This document shows, piece by piece, positions 11,118 to 24,913 of a stretch of DNA of 64,000 nt. The stretch's first letter is position 1. Each line of letters begins with the position of its first letter. The stretch comes from Hirudo medicinalis (Eukaryota; Annelida; Clitellata; Hirudinida; Hirudinidae). Location of the stretch: contig MPNW01000127.1 of NCBI GenBank assembly GCA_011800805.1, forward strand, positions 82,959-146,958, given 5' to 3'. Made by a program: the position numbers and the translations under genes. The notes under the pieces are model-generated. The model made no database searches, was not told where the DNA came from, and saw only the letters and a program-made list of their open reading frames with translations.

Positions 11118-14100
11118 TCAAGACAGTTCAAAACCCGTGTTGCTTGTTATCGAATATCTCAGCTTTTCTTTGAGGGTGCTCTTTTTCTGGTAATTTGGCA
11201 GTTTCAGAAGATTAAAACACGTCGATGAAGTTGGCAACCTCCCTACTGGATCTTTCTTTCTGATGTTGAAGAAACCTTTGAGGACACTTCCTACTGTGTC
11301 ACCACTGTCCTATGCACAAATAATAATAATAATAAGTCAATATTTGATGTATTTGTAAGTTAGAAATGTGAATTTTATGCAATCTTTAATGCATTACATG
11401 TATTTCACATATACAATATATTTTGAAATATATTCATTATATATAATAAAAGATTGAATAGTACAACTCACCTGGTCCTCGCTGACTTCAACGCATCGGA
11501 TGGAAAATGGGGGTTCCAAATGGGCAAACCCGAGCAAAGGACCCTTGGAGCAACTTGTGACAAACTGCAAATCCATTGCAATCAGTTGTAATTTATCTAG
11601 TTTAACTGAAGAATAAATATTAAACAAACAATAATCGCTACTCAAATAATTTCATAAGAACAATAATGCGGAAAAATATCAAACTTTGAGAAAAAGCCGT
11701 CTCTCGTCAGGAGTGAAATCTTTCTTCAGAATGTCCCACAGCCAATCTATCACTCGGTGGTTGTTGTGGAATCCTCCATAGTAATGGGTATGTTTCCTTT
11801 GAATTGTGAAGCAATAAGATTTTTAATAAATAATGCCAACAACTTCTAGGTTTTTTTTTAAAAGTTTGAAACCTCAGGTCGTCAAGATCGATGTCGTTCG
11901 TGTCTCCAGAGATGAGTTTTTGTAGTTCAGGTCCGGAGAACATGTCCAGCCATTCACCACTGATGATGCTTTTGAACCCTCGGATGAATGCATTTGATTG
12001 GTCTTTGATTATCACTCTCATCTTGAAGTGGGCCATCAAGTGAAGATAACTTATTCTAGAATTTACAAAAACATTTTCGTGGAGTTAACGGGGCTCATCG
12101 GGTTAAAATGTAGAAACTAACTTGTTCTCGTTCGTCACCGAAGTAACTCTGCCACCGGGAACGAGTTCGTGCGTGACAACTTTTCCCATGACATCTTCAT
12201 CGTAAGAGAATGTCAAGTCGAGATCACTCACATCACCTTTGTAATGCTAGAGAGTATTTACTTGAATGTAATTAAATTAATGAATTAAAATCTGCGAAAG
12301 TGAAACCAACTTTAACGTAAGTCAAGCTTTTGTAAAGTTCTGGATCTAAAGATGGCAACTCATCGATGGAGCTGTAAGTAACCGAATGAGTGTGACCGAG
12401 GAGTTGAGAGAGGAAGAACGAAGCGAACGGCACATCTACCACGATCCCCTGCAAATCGTTTCAATCGGTTTACCAGGACAACAACAATCATTAAGTTATT
12501 TTCAAAGCTCTGCACTCAGGAACATGCACACCATAATCTTTTGTAAAAATGTGGAAATCAATGGCAAAATTCAAAATGCATTCTGAATTCCAAAGCAGAA
12601 CCAAGCAATTAAATTTATAAATCCAAGCGCACATCTGAAATTCAAAAGTGCTTGTTGCAGTTGAGCTGCAAAGTGAATCAAAACAAACACCAGCACCTCA
12701 TAAACTGCTTTTCCAAGGATTCGACCTACGAATTCAAATAGGGCCAGGTGGTTGTCCTGCAGATGAGAAGTTGGTGAAGGGTACAACTTCTGTTCACCTG
12801 TGGCCTAAATCCATTAATGAATTTAGTTCTTTGCATTAACAAACAATATAATTGCAGACATTGTAATAAGTTTTACTTAAGACTTATTATGATCAATTGA
12901 GGCTCAAAAAATTCTATTCAAATGCTAAAGAATTGTAAAATAAATTTTCCGAAGAACCTCTGCAAGTAATACAAATGAATAATAAAATAATACAAATGAA
13001 TATTAAAATAATGCAAATGAGTGACACAGTGCATTACATAAACTAAAACTAAAAAATATGACTAAAATCTAAAAGAAAATATTGAGACTTCAAACTGGTA
13101 AAACTCTCAACAAGTGAAGTGTTTTTTTTACTTTGAAAAGATTGAGAGAAGGATCAAAGACTTTTTTTATTGTTTCTTCAAGGAACTCCTTAAAAACTCC
13201 GTCTTGATCAATACCTGCCTCATCTAAACCCTGAAAAATTGAACATGTTTCGATGATGACACAGAGGTGTCACACATTGCACATCAATGCTATTGCTATT
13301 TCTTATCATCATTAGTAACTTAATTATACTATAATTAGCAGCAATTATAATCATATTAAAAAAATATGTAATATACAATAATAAAGAAATGTATAATTAA
13401 CAGTAAGTTTATCACGATTCAAATAATCAAAAACTCACCTGCTCATTTATAAATTTAACTCGGATGATGCCTTTAAGAGAGGGAGGTGACAGAGTAATCA
13501 GCTGTCTGTAGCCATCCTTCATTTTGCAAACAGTCAGGTTGTTATTAATTCATCAGAATGAGTCTTACACAAATTCTTGCCGAATTTGGTCGCCCGAATG
13601 GGTTGAGTTTCTGCTTGAGGCAGTAATGCCAACAGTCGTAATGTGTTGTGTTCGAAACCCAACCTGCACTGCCACGAGCACCCTTGGGTAGGGTAGCTGC
13701 ATAAATGGTTAACAAAAAAGTGCCTCTGACGATATGCATATGGTGCTATGTAAACAAGGTATATAAAACAAATTACATTCTTATCAAGCAGGCATTTAAA
13801 TTGAAAATAAATAAATAAATGGTAATGCAGTTTGTTTTTGTTGCATAAAACTACAATAAAAACAATGACTCTGAATAAAGAGTGAAACAGTTTAAAAAGT
13901 AAGAAACATGCTTTAATGCAAAATAAAACTTAATATTATTAATAAATTTAGTGGAAATAAATTATAAATGAATGTATAAAATTAAATCTGCGAGACCTCA
14001 ATGAGTCTGCTGCGGTGGACAGTGATGATGGTCGATCGAGAAGAGGAATGCACAGAGCTGGAGATGCCCAGGGATTCCTTGTCCCTGGCCACATACTTCC

Positions 14101-17100
14101 GGAAGAGGGATATCCTCTGGGGGTGCAAATATTCAATCGAGGTGATAATCATCACCTAATTATCAAATTAATTCAAGTCATCAAAAGTGTCAACCACCTC
14201 CTTGTGCGGAATTATGTGCGACATCTTCTGCAACAGAAANNNNNNNNNNNNNNNNNNNNNNNNNNNNNNNNNNNNNNNNNNNNNNNNNNNNNNNNNNNNN
14301 NNNNNNNNNNNNNNNNNNNNNNNNNNNNNNNNNNNNNNNNNNNNNNNNNNNNNNNNNNNNNNNNNNNNNNNNNNNNNNNNNNNNNNNNNNNNNNNNNNNN
14401 NNNNNNNNNNNNNNNNNNNNNNNNNNNNNNNNNNNNNNNNNNNNNNNNNNNNNNNNNNNNNNNNNNNNNNNNNNNNNNNNNNNNNNNNNNNNNNNNNNNN
14501 NNNNNNNNNNNNNNNNNNNNNNNNNNNNNNNNNNNNNNNNNNNNNNNNNNNNNNNNNNNNNNNNNNNNNNNNNNNNNNNNNNNNNNNNNNNNNNNNNNNN
14601 NNNNNNNNNNNNNNNNNNNNNNNNGTGGAAAGGAAGACTTGATCAGTTGAGGCAGTTGCTACATCTGGCAGAAACGACAACGTCCCCAGATGTAATTAAA
14701 AATAATTTTATAACTTGCCTACAAAGGCAAAGGAATATATTTAACATCGTCAACGTAAACATTGTCTTTAATTGATAATGAACAAATTAATTTGCCTTTT
14801 GAATAAATTTATCTATACCTTGTAAATCATCCCATGTGCTCAAATTACTAGTAATAATGTTGTAAATCCCCATTTAGCATGACCGTTGAGATAAAAACAA
14901 GTGTCAAGACTTAACCAATGTAGCCATGCCAGATGCTTCTGTAAACAAATTCCTTGAGGAAGGCGCTGATGGAAACCAACATCTGCAGTGGGAAGGGGTG
15001 CTCCTGCTCATACATTTCCACGTCGTCCAGAATTCTAAAATAACGAGGAACCACATCTCAATGACCATGTCATTGTGTTTTTTCAACATCAATCTATTCC
15101 AGACTTTGATTAAGTCTACTCGAGACTTGGCGTCTCCTTAAATCTAACATAACCCCCTCTCATTAGCTGAATAGTTTGATCTAACGTTATGACATGCTTG
15201 GCAGTGTCGCAGCTTAGCTGAAGGAGGCTAAAAAGTGGATGTTCAATATCATGGGATGACATTGTGTCAAGGAACATCTTCAAGCCACACTGAGGTCCAA
15301 GGTGTGTCATCAGCATCCAAAGTCGAGGCAATAAGATGTCCTGGAAGCACAGTCCTACAAGAATATAGAACCTGTCATTCAACAATAATGTACATATTTT
15401 TAGCAATATCTATAGCAAATGCAATAACAGCATTTCACATTAATGATACTTAATAATTTATGATATTACAATTGGTTGCTAAATATAACATAAAAATAAG
15501 AACAACCCACTAATATTGATTCCAAGAACATTTTCCTATTCATGAACAAGTTGAGTTTTATAAAATGCCAACCAGCCATGATTCCCATTTTGAGTTGAGA
15601 GAGGCTCTGCAAGGCGGTCATGTAGACCTTGCAGGCACAACAGGTATCAAAAATGATGCTCGCGTCCACTTTGGCCTTGCCACTCGAACCTTGGTAGGAG
15701 AACCTCTCGAGGGCTTTTTTCAGGAAACTTGCTAGAATTTCAAAAGAAAATTCACAATTGTAACACTCAATGACATCAATACTTTGAAAATTTATCACAA
15801 TTTAAGGTTTTAAAGTGAATTTGATTGGTAATTTAGGCAAACGTCACAAGTTACTTATTAAAAGTTACTGTAATTAACAACACAGGCCTGTGATGAAATA
15901 ACATTTTGCTTAATTTTATTTATTTCTTATGTATTTGTGGATGCTGAATTCAAAAACAATCAAGATTCATTCATACAAAAAAGCAGGTGGGTTTCATGAG
16001 CACTAGAAAAAGGCATGTGCCATACAATGTCAAATTAAGGTAAATAATTCCCTACAAGTATTAAAAACAGTGGTATTAGCCAAAAAATACAAAAATGTGT
16101 TTTTGAAATTACTTTGAATTTCATAAATTTTCATATACCTTTGAAGATTGTGAAAAAAATTGATGGCTTTACAAAACTGAGGACATGTTTGAATTTGGCA
16201 CCCCAAAAATCATTATAACCATTTTCAATTTAAAAAAAAGGTTTTTGAAGTTAAATTTTGCAGGCCTGTGTAATTATTTCAGGACATAAGTGTAAGATAC
16301 TTTTAGTAGTTTGGCAATGAGATTCCTTGTGGTTCGAGTTGAGGGAAACGGGCTCAATAGAAGACGCAAACGAAAAAAGAGGCTCGAACAAAAGGTTGAT
16401 CATTTTTATGTTCCACAGTTCAGATAACTGCTGCACAACCAGAGGCATTGCATCATTTAGACTGAAATAAAATAAAAACTCAAGTAAACTTCTGAACTAA
16501 GGGAATTAATTAACAATTTAACTGTAATGACCTGGTATCAGTTTTCTGGGCAAACCATCCCAAGACAGGATGCCAATGTGTCAAGTTGGACTTTTTGTTT
16601 TTCACATACTGTTTGCACTGCTCCAAAAGCTTTGTAGCCACACTCTGTTGAAAGTTGATGAACAATGTGAAAATGTTAGCAACAACCATAAATCATTAAA
16701 AGTACCATAAAATTTCTTGTCGATTCTACGAGGCCCTAAAAGAAATTTTGAAACATTAAACATTAACATATAACAAATAACATTTAGCAGTATTACCTCT
16801 TTTTCTGCATTTCCCAGCTGAATTAGATTTGCTAAACGAGACTTGATTAGGTTATTAAATGTAGTTAGACTTTAAATCATTTAATTGATGAGAATTTATA
16901 AGTTTAAAAAATGTGAAATATCAGAATTGATTTCACCTAACAAACAGAGGGCATAATTCCCTTCAAGGACATTGAATATGATTTTTGTGCTCTGTTCGTT
17001 CATCAAAAGATCCAAACTCCTTGAGAATATTCTGTGTGTCATCAGTAGAACCAGACTCTACATAAGAAAAAGGATAATCTCCCTTTGGTAGGTTAATATT

Positions 17101-18859
17101 TTGTTATTGAATCTCAATTAAATCCATTTAAAAGTATTTCTTCTAAAGGATTCTCAAGCAAATAAATATTTATAAAAAAAAAAAATGAAAATTTAGAAAA
17201 ATGTAAGGAATAAAAACAAAATACAAATGTAGCTAAACATTCTGATTGAGTTGCATTAAATTGTCATATTAGAAATATTTTCCATTGTCTAATGCCTCTA
17301 TTGCATAAACCTCGATGGAGAGAATGCTGATGTGGTGAATGACAGCAGGAACGGAGAGAATTTCCAGGAGGAATGAAGTAAACAAGGTCTCAGAGAAGTC
17401 CGATGCAACAAGAGGCCTTCAACGTTTAAAAAATCACTTGTAATTGCAATAAGAACATTTGAGTTAAATAAGATTTATTGAGCGAAACCTGATGGAAATA
17501 GTGAACATGGCAGCCAACATTGTAGTCTTTAGTGTTGGCTTTGATTTGCAAAGGCCTTTGATCAGGACAGCCTGCATTAGAAGTTTCAGTTCAAGTTAAA
17601 GTTGTTAATGATTACAAAAGTTAATAATAAGTTAAGCATTAAAAATCAAAGGGAAGAATTAAAACCATAACTCATTCCTACTCTTAACGAGGAATAAAGA
17701 CCGTGAGAAGTTAAGTGACCCATGCAATTCTTACAAAGTTGTTCGACTCCAGGCTTTAGAAGATCTCCTGTTATTTAATGGAAATTAAACTTCATCACCT
17801 AATGTGTTGAACAATCTTGATAAAAATTTTGATTTTTTTGTTTAAAATAAAAAATACAAAGTAATTAGACGGTAAAACATGCCAACCATTCTTGGAAGAA
17901 GTGAGACACTTCCATGTGTTGGCATTTGTGAAGGTGACTTGGAAGTGAAGGATGGTAATGATCATCTTTGAATCTGCATGCCTGTCAGGCTGTTCAAACA
18001 AATAAATTTCTTCAAAACTAAAAATCAAGTTTACAAATAAAGGACATCTTGAATAATAACACTCAGAATTTGGAGATACTCGGAGCTCTTTAGCAGAAGC
18101 TCCTTCAGTTGCGAGATCCAAGCAGAGACATGCTCTTTCGACAACATAACTGATACATAGACATTCTGAAAGCAAAATGAAATCAGAATTTAATGAAAAG
18201 CATCAACACCATTGAATTATCTGAAAGTTACTTTATTCATTGTTTCTGAATTGAGACTGTGAAGAATGTATCTAAGCAAGAATTCAAACCTCTGAAAATC
18301 AGTCGGCAGTTTCATTAATAATGACTCAATCACCGTAACATTAATCATGTTAATCATAATACTTGGCAGTCTGCTGTGGCATCAAATCCTAAGAAAAACT
18401 TCTGTATGGCATGAAATACTTCTAGAGCTGCAAAATTGATAATTATTCAATTAGAAAATAACCACTCAGTAACAAAACCAACAATTCAGTCATCAAACCT
18501 GGTTTTAAAGCAGGTTTGTATTCCATATCTACATCACCTGAGATCTGCAATAGCTCATCAATTTCTCTTCTATAAAAAAAATCGTAAAATGTATTTTCTC
18601 AGAGAAAATGAAGCCTTAAATCTTGTGTTTACCTTACAAGTCTGTTAACTTTGCATCTTGCTAAAAATTTTCTGACTAAAGCCTTCAAACAAAAATTAAG
18701 TTGTATTATTTTTTTAAATTAATGCAACTTCGACTGCGCAGCTACTTGTATTTTAATGGCAGCATTTTCTCTTTTTCTATCCAGAGCTCTTTCTTCTCTT
18801 GCTGCTTTCGCAAAATCCAAGAGTTTGGATTTATCGTTTGCGGAAGGTCTCATGAACAT
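11118..18859 (-). CDS. UBE3B: HECT-type E3 ubiquitin-protein ligase UBE3B
   Basis: Transfers ubiquitin from an E2 to substrates through a HECT-domain cysteine. Start ATG at 18859 (MFMRPS). An IQ motif spans the first two exons (18746-18859 and 18633-18682): [17 protein letters not shown]. Family-specific blocks follow in order down to the HECT domain, including [17 protein letters not shown] (about 16560) and [11 protein letters not shown] (about 15290). HECT landmarks are [14 protein letters not shown] (about 13200), [21 protein letters not shown] (exons near 12700 and 12450), [27 protein letters not shown] (about 11760), [13 protein letters not shown] (11472-11564) and the last exon 11118-11309. 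That exon holds the catalytic cysteine in [12 protein letters not shown] and ends in NTGFELS, as UBE3B does. About 25 exons are interrupted by an assembly gap at 14240-14624 that cuts into one coding exon. UBE3C is less likely because of the internal blocks. Confidence 0.93.
13550..13745 (+). mobile_element. possible tRNA-derived SINE in a UBE3B intron
   Basis: Sequence that does not resemble its AT-rich intron. It has a B-box-like TGTTCGAAACC on the plus strand (about 13649), followed by CACCCTTGGGTAGGGTAG and a stretch like the conserved 3' parts of some invertebrate SINEs. The A box is not convincing and I see no clear target-site duplication, so this stays tentative. Confidence 0.35.
14240..14624. 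other. assembly gap (385 N) inside UBE3B
   Basis: A run of 385 N. On the minus strand the exon running out of the gap reads [13 protein letters not shown] (about 14196-14239). This matches the UBE3B segment just before the HECT-proximal helix, so the beginning of that exon, and perhaps the preceding one, is unsequenced. Confidence 0.95.
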
Positions 18860-19133
18860 AGTAAAATTACTTTAATTTCGCATTAAAACTGTAAGTCAAC
18901 GCACAAAAAGCATCAATCCACTACGCCACTAATCAACCGTCTGCCTTATTTACATTCGCAATCAAAACTACTTAAACTTTTTAAGAAGCGCTATGAGCAT
19001 TTTTGTTTTTAGTCAAATTTAAAACATATTAAACGATTTAAATTAAATCAATATTTATTAAAATTCTATATTATCGCATATTGTATTATAAACAATCAAT
19101 GTTTCTTTAAAAAAAAGGCAAAATCTGACTGTC

Positions 19134-19530
19134 ATGGCAACGGCTTTGAAGAAAGCTAAAGAGCTTGGTCAGTATTGCCAATATGTTCTCTAGCATTTTG
19201 TCACTGGTCACACAGCAGCACATTTTTTAAGCGATCCAGGCGAAGACTGACTTAATGATATATGATGCGAAATTGATGTCAATTTATGCGGATAGGCACT
19301 CATGGAAACAGGCCAATGATCGGTGCATTTCTTGGGCATTAATTCAACTAAATCAGACTGAAAGAGTTGGAAGCTTACCTCTAAATGGAGGAAATGTTAA
19401 ATAATACACTTCAGTAAATCTGCAGAATGGCTAATATCTAAGTTTGTATGATTACCTCGTTTATCGTGCTGAACAGCCACACACTCGAGCCCTACTTCGC
19501 ATTGAGCTTAAAATTTTTACCCTACAATGA
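19134..19530 (+). CDS. possible small gene of unknown function, divergent from UBE3B
   Basis: ATG at 19134 opens an 11-codon exon (MATALKKAKEL, 19134-19167) with a GT donor. A TTTTTTAAG acceptor at 19231 continues in the right phase into IQAKTDLMIYDAKLMSIYAD and onward to about 19397. A third open segment (SLYDYLVYRAEQPHTRALLR) ends in TGA at 19528-19530, but I could not find a junction to it with matching phase. The upstream region to UBE3B is only 274 bp, as in shared promoters. I do not recognise the protein; it may be a short conserved gene, a truncated model, or chance. Confidence 0.35.
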
Positions 19531-19734
19531 ATACATAATTTTGTCTTTTATGGAACATAATTGCTCAATGCGCATAAGGGCATTGCGATGCATAAACCAC
19601 CAAAACTTTAATCTTATAATTGAGAACCTATTAAATTAACTTAACTCCTTTGTAACTCTTTGTAAGTTACTTAAATTATTCTCTTTGGCATTGGTACTCA
19701 AGAAACAATAATGTAACTTGGATTCTTATAAGTT

Positions 19735-22700
19735 TTAATTTTGACCCTTGATGACCCTCAAGATGGCATATTGATTGTTTTGATAAACATTTTGGAAGTA
19801 AGGTTTTGGATTTGAATAGAATACATCACAGATCCTAGGTCTTTCCCTATTTTCAAAGTCTTCAAAATCCCAGATGTCTGCCAGGCTGCAGTTCATTCTA
19901 ATGAAGCAATATATGAATAACTTGCTCAGAAAGAAAAACTAATAGAAACTAATTTTTATTCTCACTTTGATCTCCCCCAACACCAAGCCCTTTCAAGAAC
20001 TATAAAATCCAGTTCTAGATCAATTACATTTTTCCAAACTTCTCCTGGAGGCTTTCTGCTAAATATGGTGTATACTTTCTTGGTCCTAGCTCTAAAATCA
20101 GAAAAACCATCAATGAAATACAATGAAATGGGACTTTATTGAAATATCTACTATTCCATGATGTCTGACATTTAATAAAATATTCAACAAATGAATAATC
20201 AAATAATTTCAGCAAAAACAAAACAAAACCTGAGTAATGAGTTCTCATAATGGGGATGGTTGACTATTGGTCTACCTGTGGAAAGTTTTATGGTTGCCAT
20301 GGTAGACATTGATCCTCCAAAAACAGAATCTAAGTGAATTTAGTTGCAACTCAGCAAAGGCATGAATAACAAGGAGCTTCAACTGCTTTTTAGTAATTAA
20401 ATAAATGCTTAACTATTGCTGACCCTGCACAGTGTTTTGCGAAATCCAAAGCAACATATTTTCAGTTGCATAATCATTAAACTCTCCAGTTATTGAAGTT
20501 TGGAGTCTCAAATTCTGAATGCCTTTATAGGACATTATGGCAATTATTGCCGCAAATATGGAGACCTTGTTGAAATACTTCACTGCAGGCTGTGTGTTTC
20601 ATTAAATTCCATTGAATTGAATAACCTAGTATGACAAAAAGACAATTCTAACCTTGGCACTAGTCACCATGGATACCATAATACACATATGAGGTATTAG
20701 GAACAGCTTAAGTCTCATGGTTGTAGTTGCCATAACAAAGAATACTAAGAGATGCATAATCATATACAAAGACTGAAATGGAGATGACAGGTTGTACTGA
20801 GCATTTTTTCCCCCCATAATAATTTTAAATTCAAAATTTTCAGATGCAACCTCAAATACCAACTGAATTATGGACTTAAAACTTACTGCGACAACATCAT
20901 GCTTCCTGAAATTGTTGATTGAAAAGCTAGAAAATGATGTAAGATAGCCTTTGAAGATTAGAAAATGTAATGTTTTTAATTTTAAAGTTGTGTTTTATCT
21001 ATACTCGCACTTCATTACTGGGAATCTAATAGTGGAAGTTTGCATATCCTTAAGGCTAATAATCCCTGACTACTTGTTTCCTTTTTGTTATCCATTCTGT
21101 GTTGGCATTTCATTCATTTAATAAATTTACAAAATTAATAAAACATTTACTTCACCTGTCTTTAAAGTTGCAGTACATGTGGCATAGCATCTTTATTGCC
21201 ACAAAAAATGTGAGAGGCAGAAGCATGGTTTTGAATATTTCAACAAAAGTCTGAAATTACATTTGCACTTAAGAAAAAACAATTTATAACAATTATTAAA
21301 TACTGTCAAAAATACCTGAATGTCAATGAAGTCAAATTCAGGTGCACATGTGTAAAGCATGGCATGGAAGGACTTAAATGAAGAGAACTTACTTTTCAGA
21401 ATATCCAGTATGTGAGACTAAGTAAATAAATTTTGATTTGATTCAAATGGCACTTAAATAATAACAATAACACCATCATCAGCACTGCAATCAACAACAA
21501 CAATAATATTTAATTTATAAGATATTTTTAATTTATTCAGAGGCCAGTTAAACATAAATAAATGCTATTTTATAAATAGATGTTACTTGAATATGTTAAC
21601 CTTAGAAAAAAACTAACATCATCTTCAATTCTGAAGAGAAAGGATATCAATGACTTGAAGATCACAACTCCACCAAAGAATATGGGAATAAACATCTGCA
21701 AATGATAATAAATTGCTACTTTTATGGACATATGAATTTTTTTACATTCTAGAAACATGCAGATATCTTGAACTAGCTTTTATATGGAATCAAATCATGT
21801 ATAATATTGCTTACATAATCTCTAAACAATTGTTGCCCCTTGAAGAAAGTCTCTTTCAAAACAGCCAGAATCTTTCAGAAAATTTTTTAAAATTTAATTT
21901 AACTCTGTGATGGTATACAATTTCAAATATAAAATTCTAATATTTAACTCAATGAAAATTACCAAAGAAACCAGACAAGTGCATAAGAAATATGAACTTA
22001 TCAGCATTGAATTTCCAAACTGTAAAATAATTGCCAGTACTAGACCCAGCTGTTGATCATAAGTCATGAAAGAAAAATTTGTTAATTTTTGTTTGAAGAG
22101 TTACAACTTATCAAAGCAAACCAGATATCCATAGACAATAGACTTAAAATTTATGACTTCGAGTTCTGTGATGATATAAATTGTGAAGACAATGGCTAAT
22201 TGGACAGCCAGTACAAACTGCGAGAACTGCAAAACACAATGTTTATATCAGATTGCTGACCTTCAAACTATGAAAAATAAAAACAACCTGCCATGGAAGA
22301 AGGAAGAGAAATGTACTGATGGAAATGGAGGTAGTAATAAGATAAGGATTGCATTCTTTGCTCCTTGATAGACAAGAATATAAAATTGCATTTGTAAAAC
22401 AAAAAAATGTTCTCTTAGAACAATTTATATAATTGGGGAAATAAATAAATTTTTTTATCAATTCATCTTTGTAAAGGTCATTTATTTAGGTTTCAAATGG
22501 CTCCAAATGCTGATCAAACAAAAAAGTAAAATAATAAGAATAATAATATGCTTCTATGCCGACGACACGTAGGTTTATGATCACTGTGATGTCAACAACG
22601 TCGCAGGGCTTTCCACGCTGGTTTCGGCATGCATTGACGACATCTACTAATGGATGAAATCAAGTCGCCCACTCAATTCAAACAAATCGGAAGTCATTTT

Positions 22701-24913
22701 GTTAACAACCCGCCGTCGTAGTCACCAGTGTCCATCTGCGCCTGTACGACTGGGAAATGATTGGATTTCGCCATCTTCCTCAGTTAGAGACCTCGGCGTC
22801 TTCCTGGACTCCGACTTGTCCATGCAGGCTTATGTCGGCCATATAGCACTCGAGTGCTTCATGATGCTGCGACAGATCTGAGCCGTTGCATCATACCTTC
22901 CGTCGTTCGCGACTAAAACACTTGTCACCTCTTTAGTCCTTTCCAAGCTCGACTACTGCAACTCAGTTCTGGTCGGGCTACCCAAAACTCTAACTCATCG
23001 CCTGCAATCCGTCGTCAATGCAGCTGCCAGGCTTGTGATGAGAAAGCACAAATATGACCACATCACCACCATCCTCAGTGAACTCCATTGGCTGGGGTTT
23101 GAATGCAGGATTGAATTCAAAGCTTTCTTCTAGTTTTCAAGTGCCTCAAATAGATGGCTCCCTCGTATCTTGCATCGAAAGTGACTCGCCTCCGTGACCT
23201 GCCTAGTCAAAAACGACTCAGATCATCTTCTTCGTCGCTCTTCTTCGTTCCGGCCGGGCGACTCAAATGTGCTGGAGACAGGTCGTTTACGGTTGCTGGC
23301 CCAAGAATCTGGAACCAACTTCCACCTCAGGTCACATCGGCATCAACCATTGAAAGCTTTAGAAAGTCTCTCAAGACGCATTTATACGGTGGCCTTGAGG
23401 TCCTGTGATTCGGACTTGCGCCACCATAAAGATTGTCTTAGTTGAATAATAATATTGCACCATAATGCATACTTGTTTATATACATTTGTGGGATAAAAT
23501 TTTAAAACATTAAAGGCATTCTCAAAATAGAATATTCACCTAAGTGCATAAGTTGTTGTTAGGGAATGCAGAACCCAGAAAGGATAACCAAAACTCTCTC
23601 TGAGTGGAGGTGTCAGATAAACTCTCGTGCACTCAGATAGTTAAATAAAGAATTATGAATAATTAACCAATCAATTAATTTTAAATGCTAACTGCCTACT
23701 TCTCCATGGTTGTAGAAGAATGAAAGGACACTTAGAAGTCCCCCTAAAATGTTTCCACTAAAAAAGAAACAACCATCAGGAGATGGCATGAAAATTGCCA
23801 CATTTTAATGAAAAGCTGAAATTGGCTTTAGTTTGAGAATCACCTCAAATAAGTTCCATAGAGAAAAATTAGACCCATCATTAAACCATTCAATGTGAAA
23901 ACAGCTTCTAGGTACACAAACACTGGCTCTCCTATGCCTGACAAGAACATTAAAAACATTGGATAGATGTTACTCTTACTTAAGTTACAATTAAACACAT
24001 TAATTGGTGATTATAATTTTCACCGAATTAATCTATGAAAATATTTTATTTCTAATTCGAATCAGCAATATCTCTGCGAACCTTCACAACTTATTACAGA
24101 TCCTCTTCCCTGGCCTCTGTTGACCTTATAGCATATTTTTGTTCGAAGATTTAAAGTTGACAACACCATCATGGAGGTCTTGTAGCATATTGCTGCAATA
24201 ATCTGAACAAGTTGCGAGGCATTATTTCACTAAACATTAACTTTGAATATTATATTCAATTAATTGAATATTAATCAATATAATTGAATATTATATTCAA
24301 TAAGAACTCGTTATATTTAATAAAAAGTAATGAATGATATTTTCAAAAAAATGATCAACCTCTGGATATAAGTTAAATCTTTTCAAAGTGTTGATAGTGT
24401 CAGGATATTCTGTCACATTATCGTTAACTAACTTGTCTACACCAATGGAAAGTCTGTTTTCAACAAGTGTTTTGTAGAAAGAGTAATAAAACCCCTGCAA
24501 ATTAAATTATTCGTATCTGAAATGCCTGGACAATTTAAATACCAAACACCAACTGCTTCAGATTTAAAAGATATTTCTCTTTCCAGTTGAGAAAGATGAG
24601 AAATATAATATTCCTGTTCGAACAAGGTGGAAAGATAAAATCTGGAATTTTCAAAACAAACGTTCAAAGAAAGGTGTAATACATCCGAGCATAGTTTAAA
24701 GGCCACCTGTGAATCACAGAAACTAGACATGCTGCAAAGTTAAACCTTCGCGTCAGTTTTAGTTAAGTTTGTAAAATGTACTAAAATCGCTTTCTTACCA
24801 AGAAACACCAAACCACTAAAATATCCTATCGACATCATGATCAATTCTAGGCCATGAGAACCAGGTGTACGAAGCGCCAGAAGTTCAAAATTGAATGAAT
24901 AATTGCAAACCAT
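19735..24913 (-). CDS. DPY19L: DPY19-family C-mannosyltransferase
   Basis: Multi-pass ER membrane enzyme; the family attaches mannose from dolichol-phosphate-mannose to tryptophan in WxxW motifs of secretory proteins. Landmarks on the minus strand, in order: first exon from ATG 24913 (Kozak ACCATGG; an alternative ATG lies at 24934) with a hydrophobic stretch; LFEQEYYISHLSQLEREISF (about 24580-24630), the conserved luminal entry; GFYYSFYKTLVE and NVTEYPDTINTLKRFNLYPE (about 24370-24495); several hydrophobic exons between 24000 and 21200; TTTMRLKLFLIPHMCIMVSM (about 20690); SMSTMATIKLS and GRPIVNHPHYEN (about 20310 and 20260); ARTKKVYTIFSRKPPGEVW (about 20090); CSLADIWDFEDFENRERP (about 19870); stop at 19735-19737. 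The order and spacing match DPY19L proteins end to end. Which paralogue (L1, L3 or L4) is not decided here. An intron hosts an antisense LINE fragment. Confidence 0.9.
22545..23430 (+). mobile_element. 5'-truncated, decayed non-LTR retrotransposon (CR1/Jockey-like)
   Basis: The plus strand begins within the reverse transcriptase at the catalytic FYADD box (22551-22566), followed by blocks typical of the C-terminal half of the RT: KSEVILL, VRDLGVFLD, KLDYCNSVLVGLP, RLQSVVNAAARLV, HITTILSELHWL, and the end block TVAGPRIWNQLPPQV...SFRKSLKTHLY (to about 23385). Several in-frame stops (for example right after YADDT) and frame changes show it is dead. It lies in an intron of the DPY19 gene, in antisense orientation. 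Family naming beyond CR1/Jockey type needs a library search. Confidence 0.85.
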
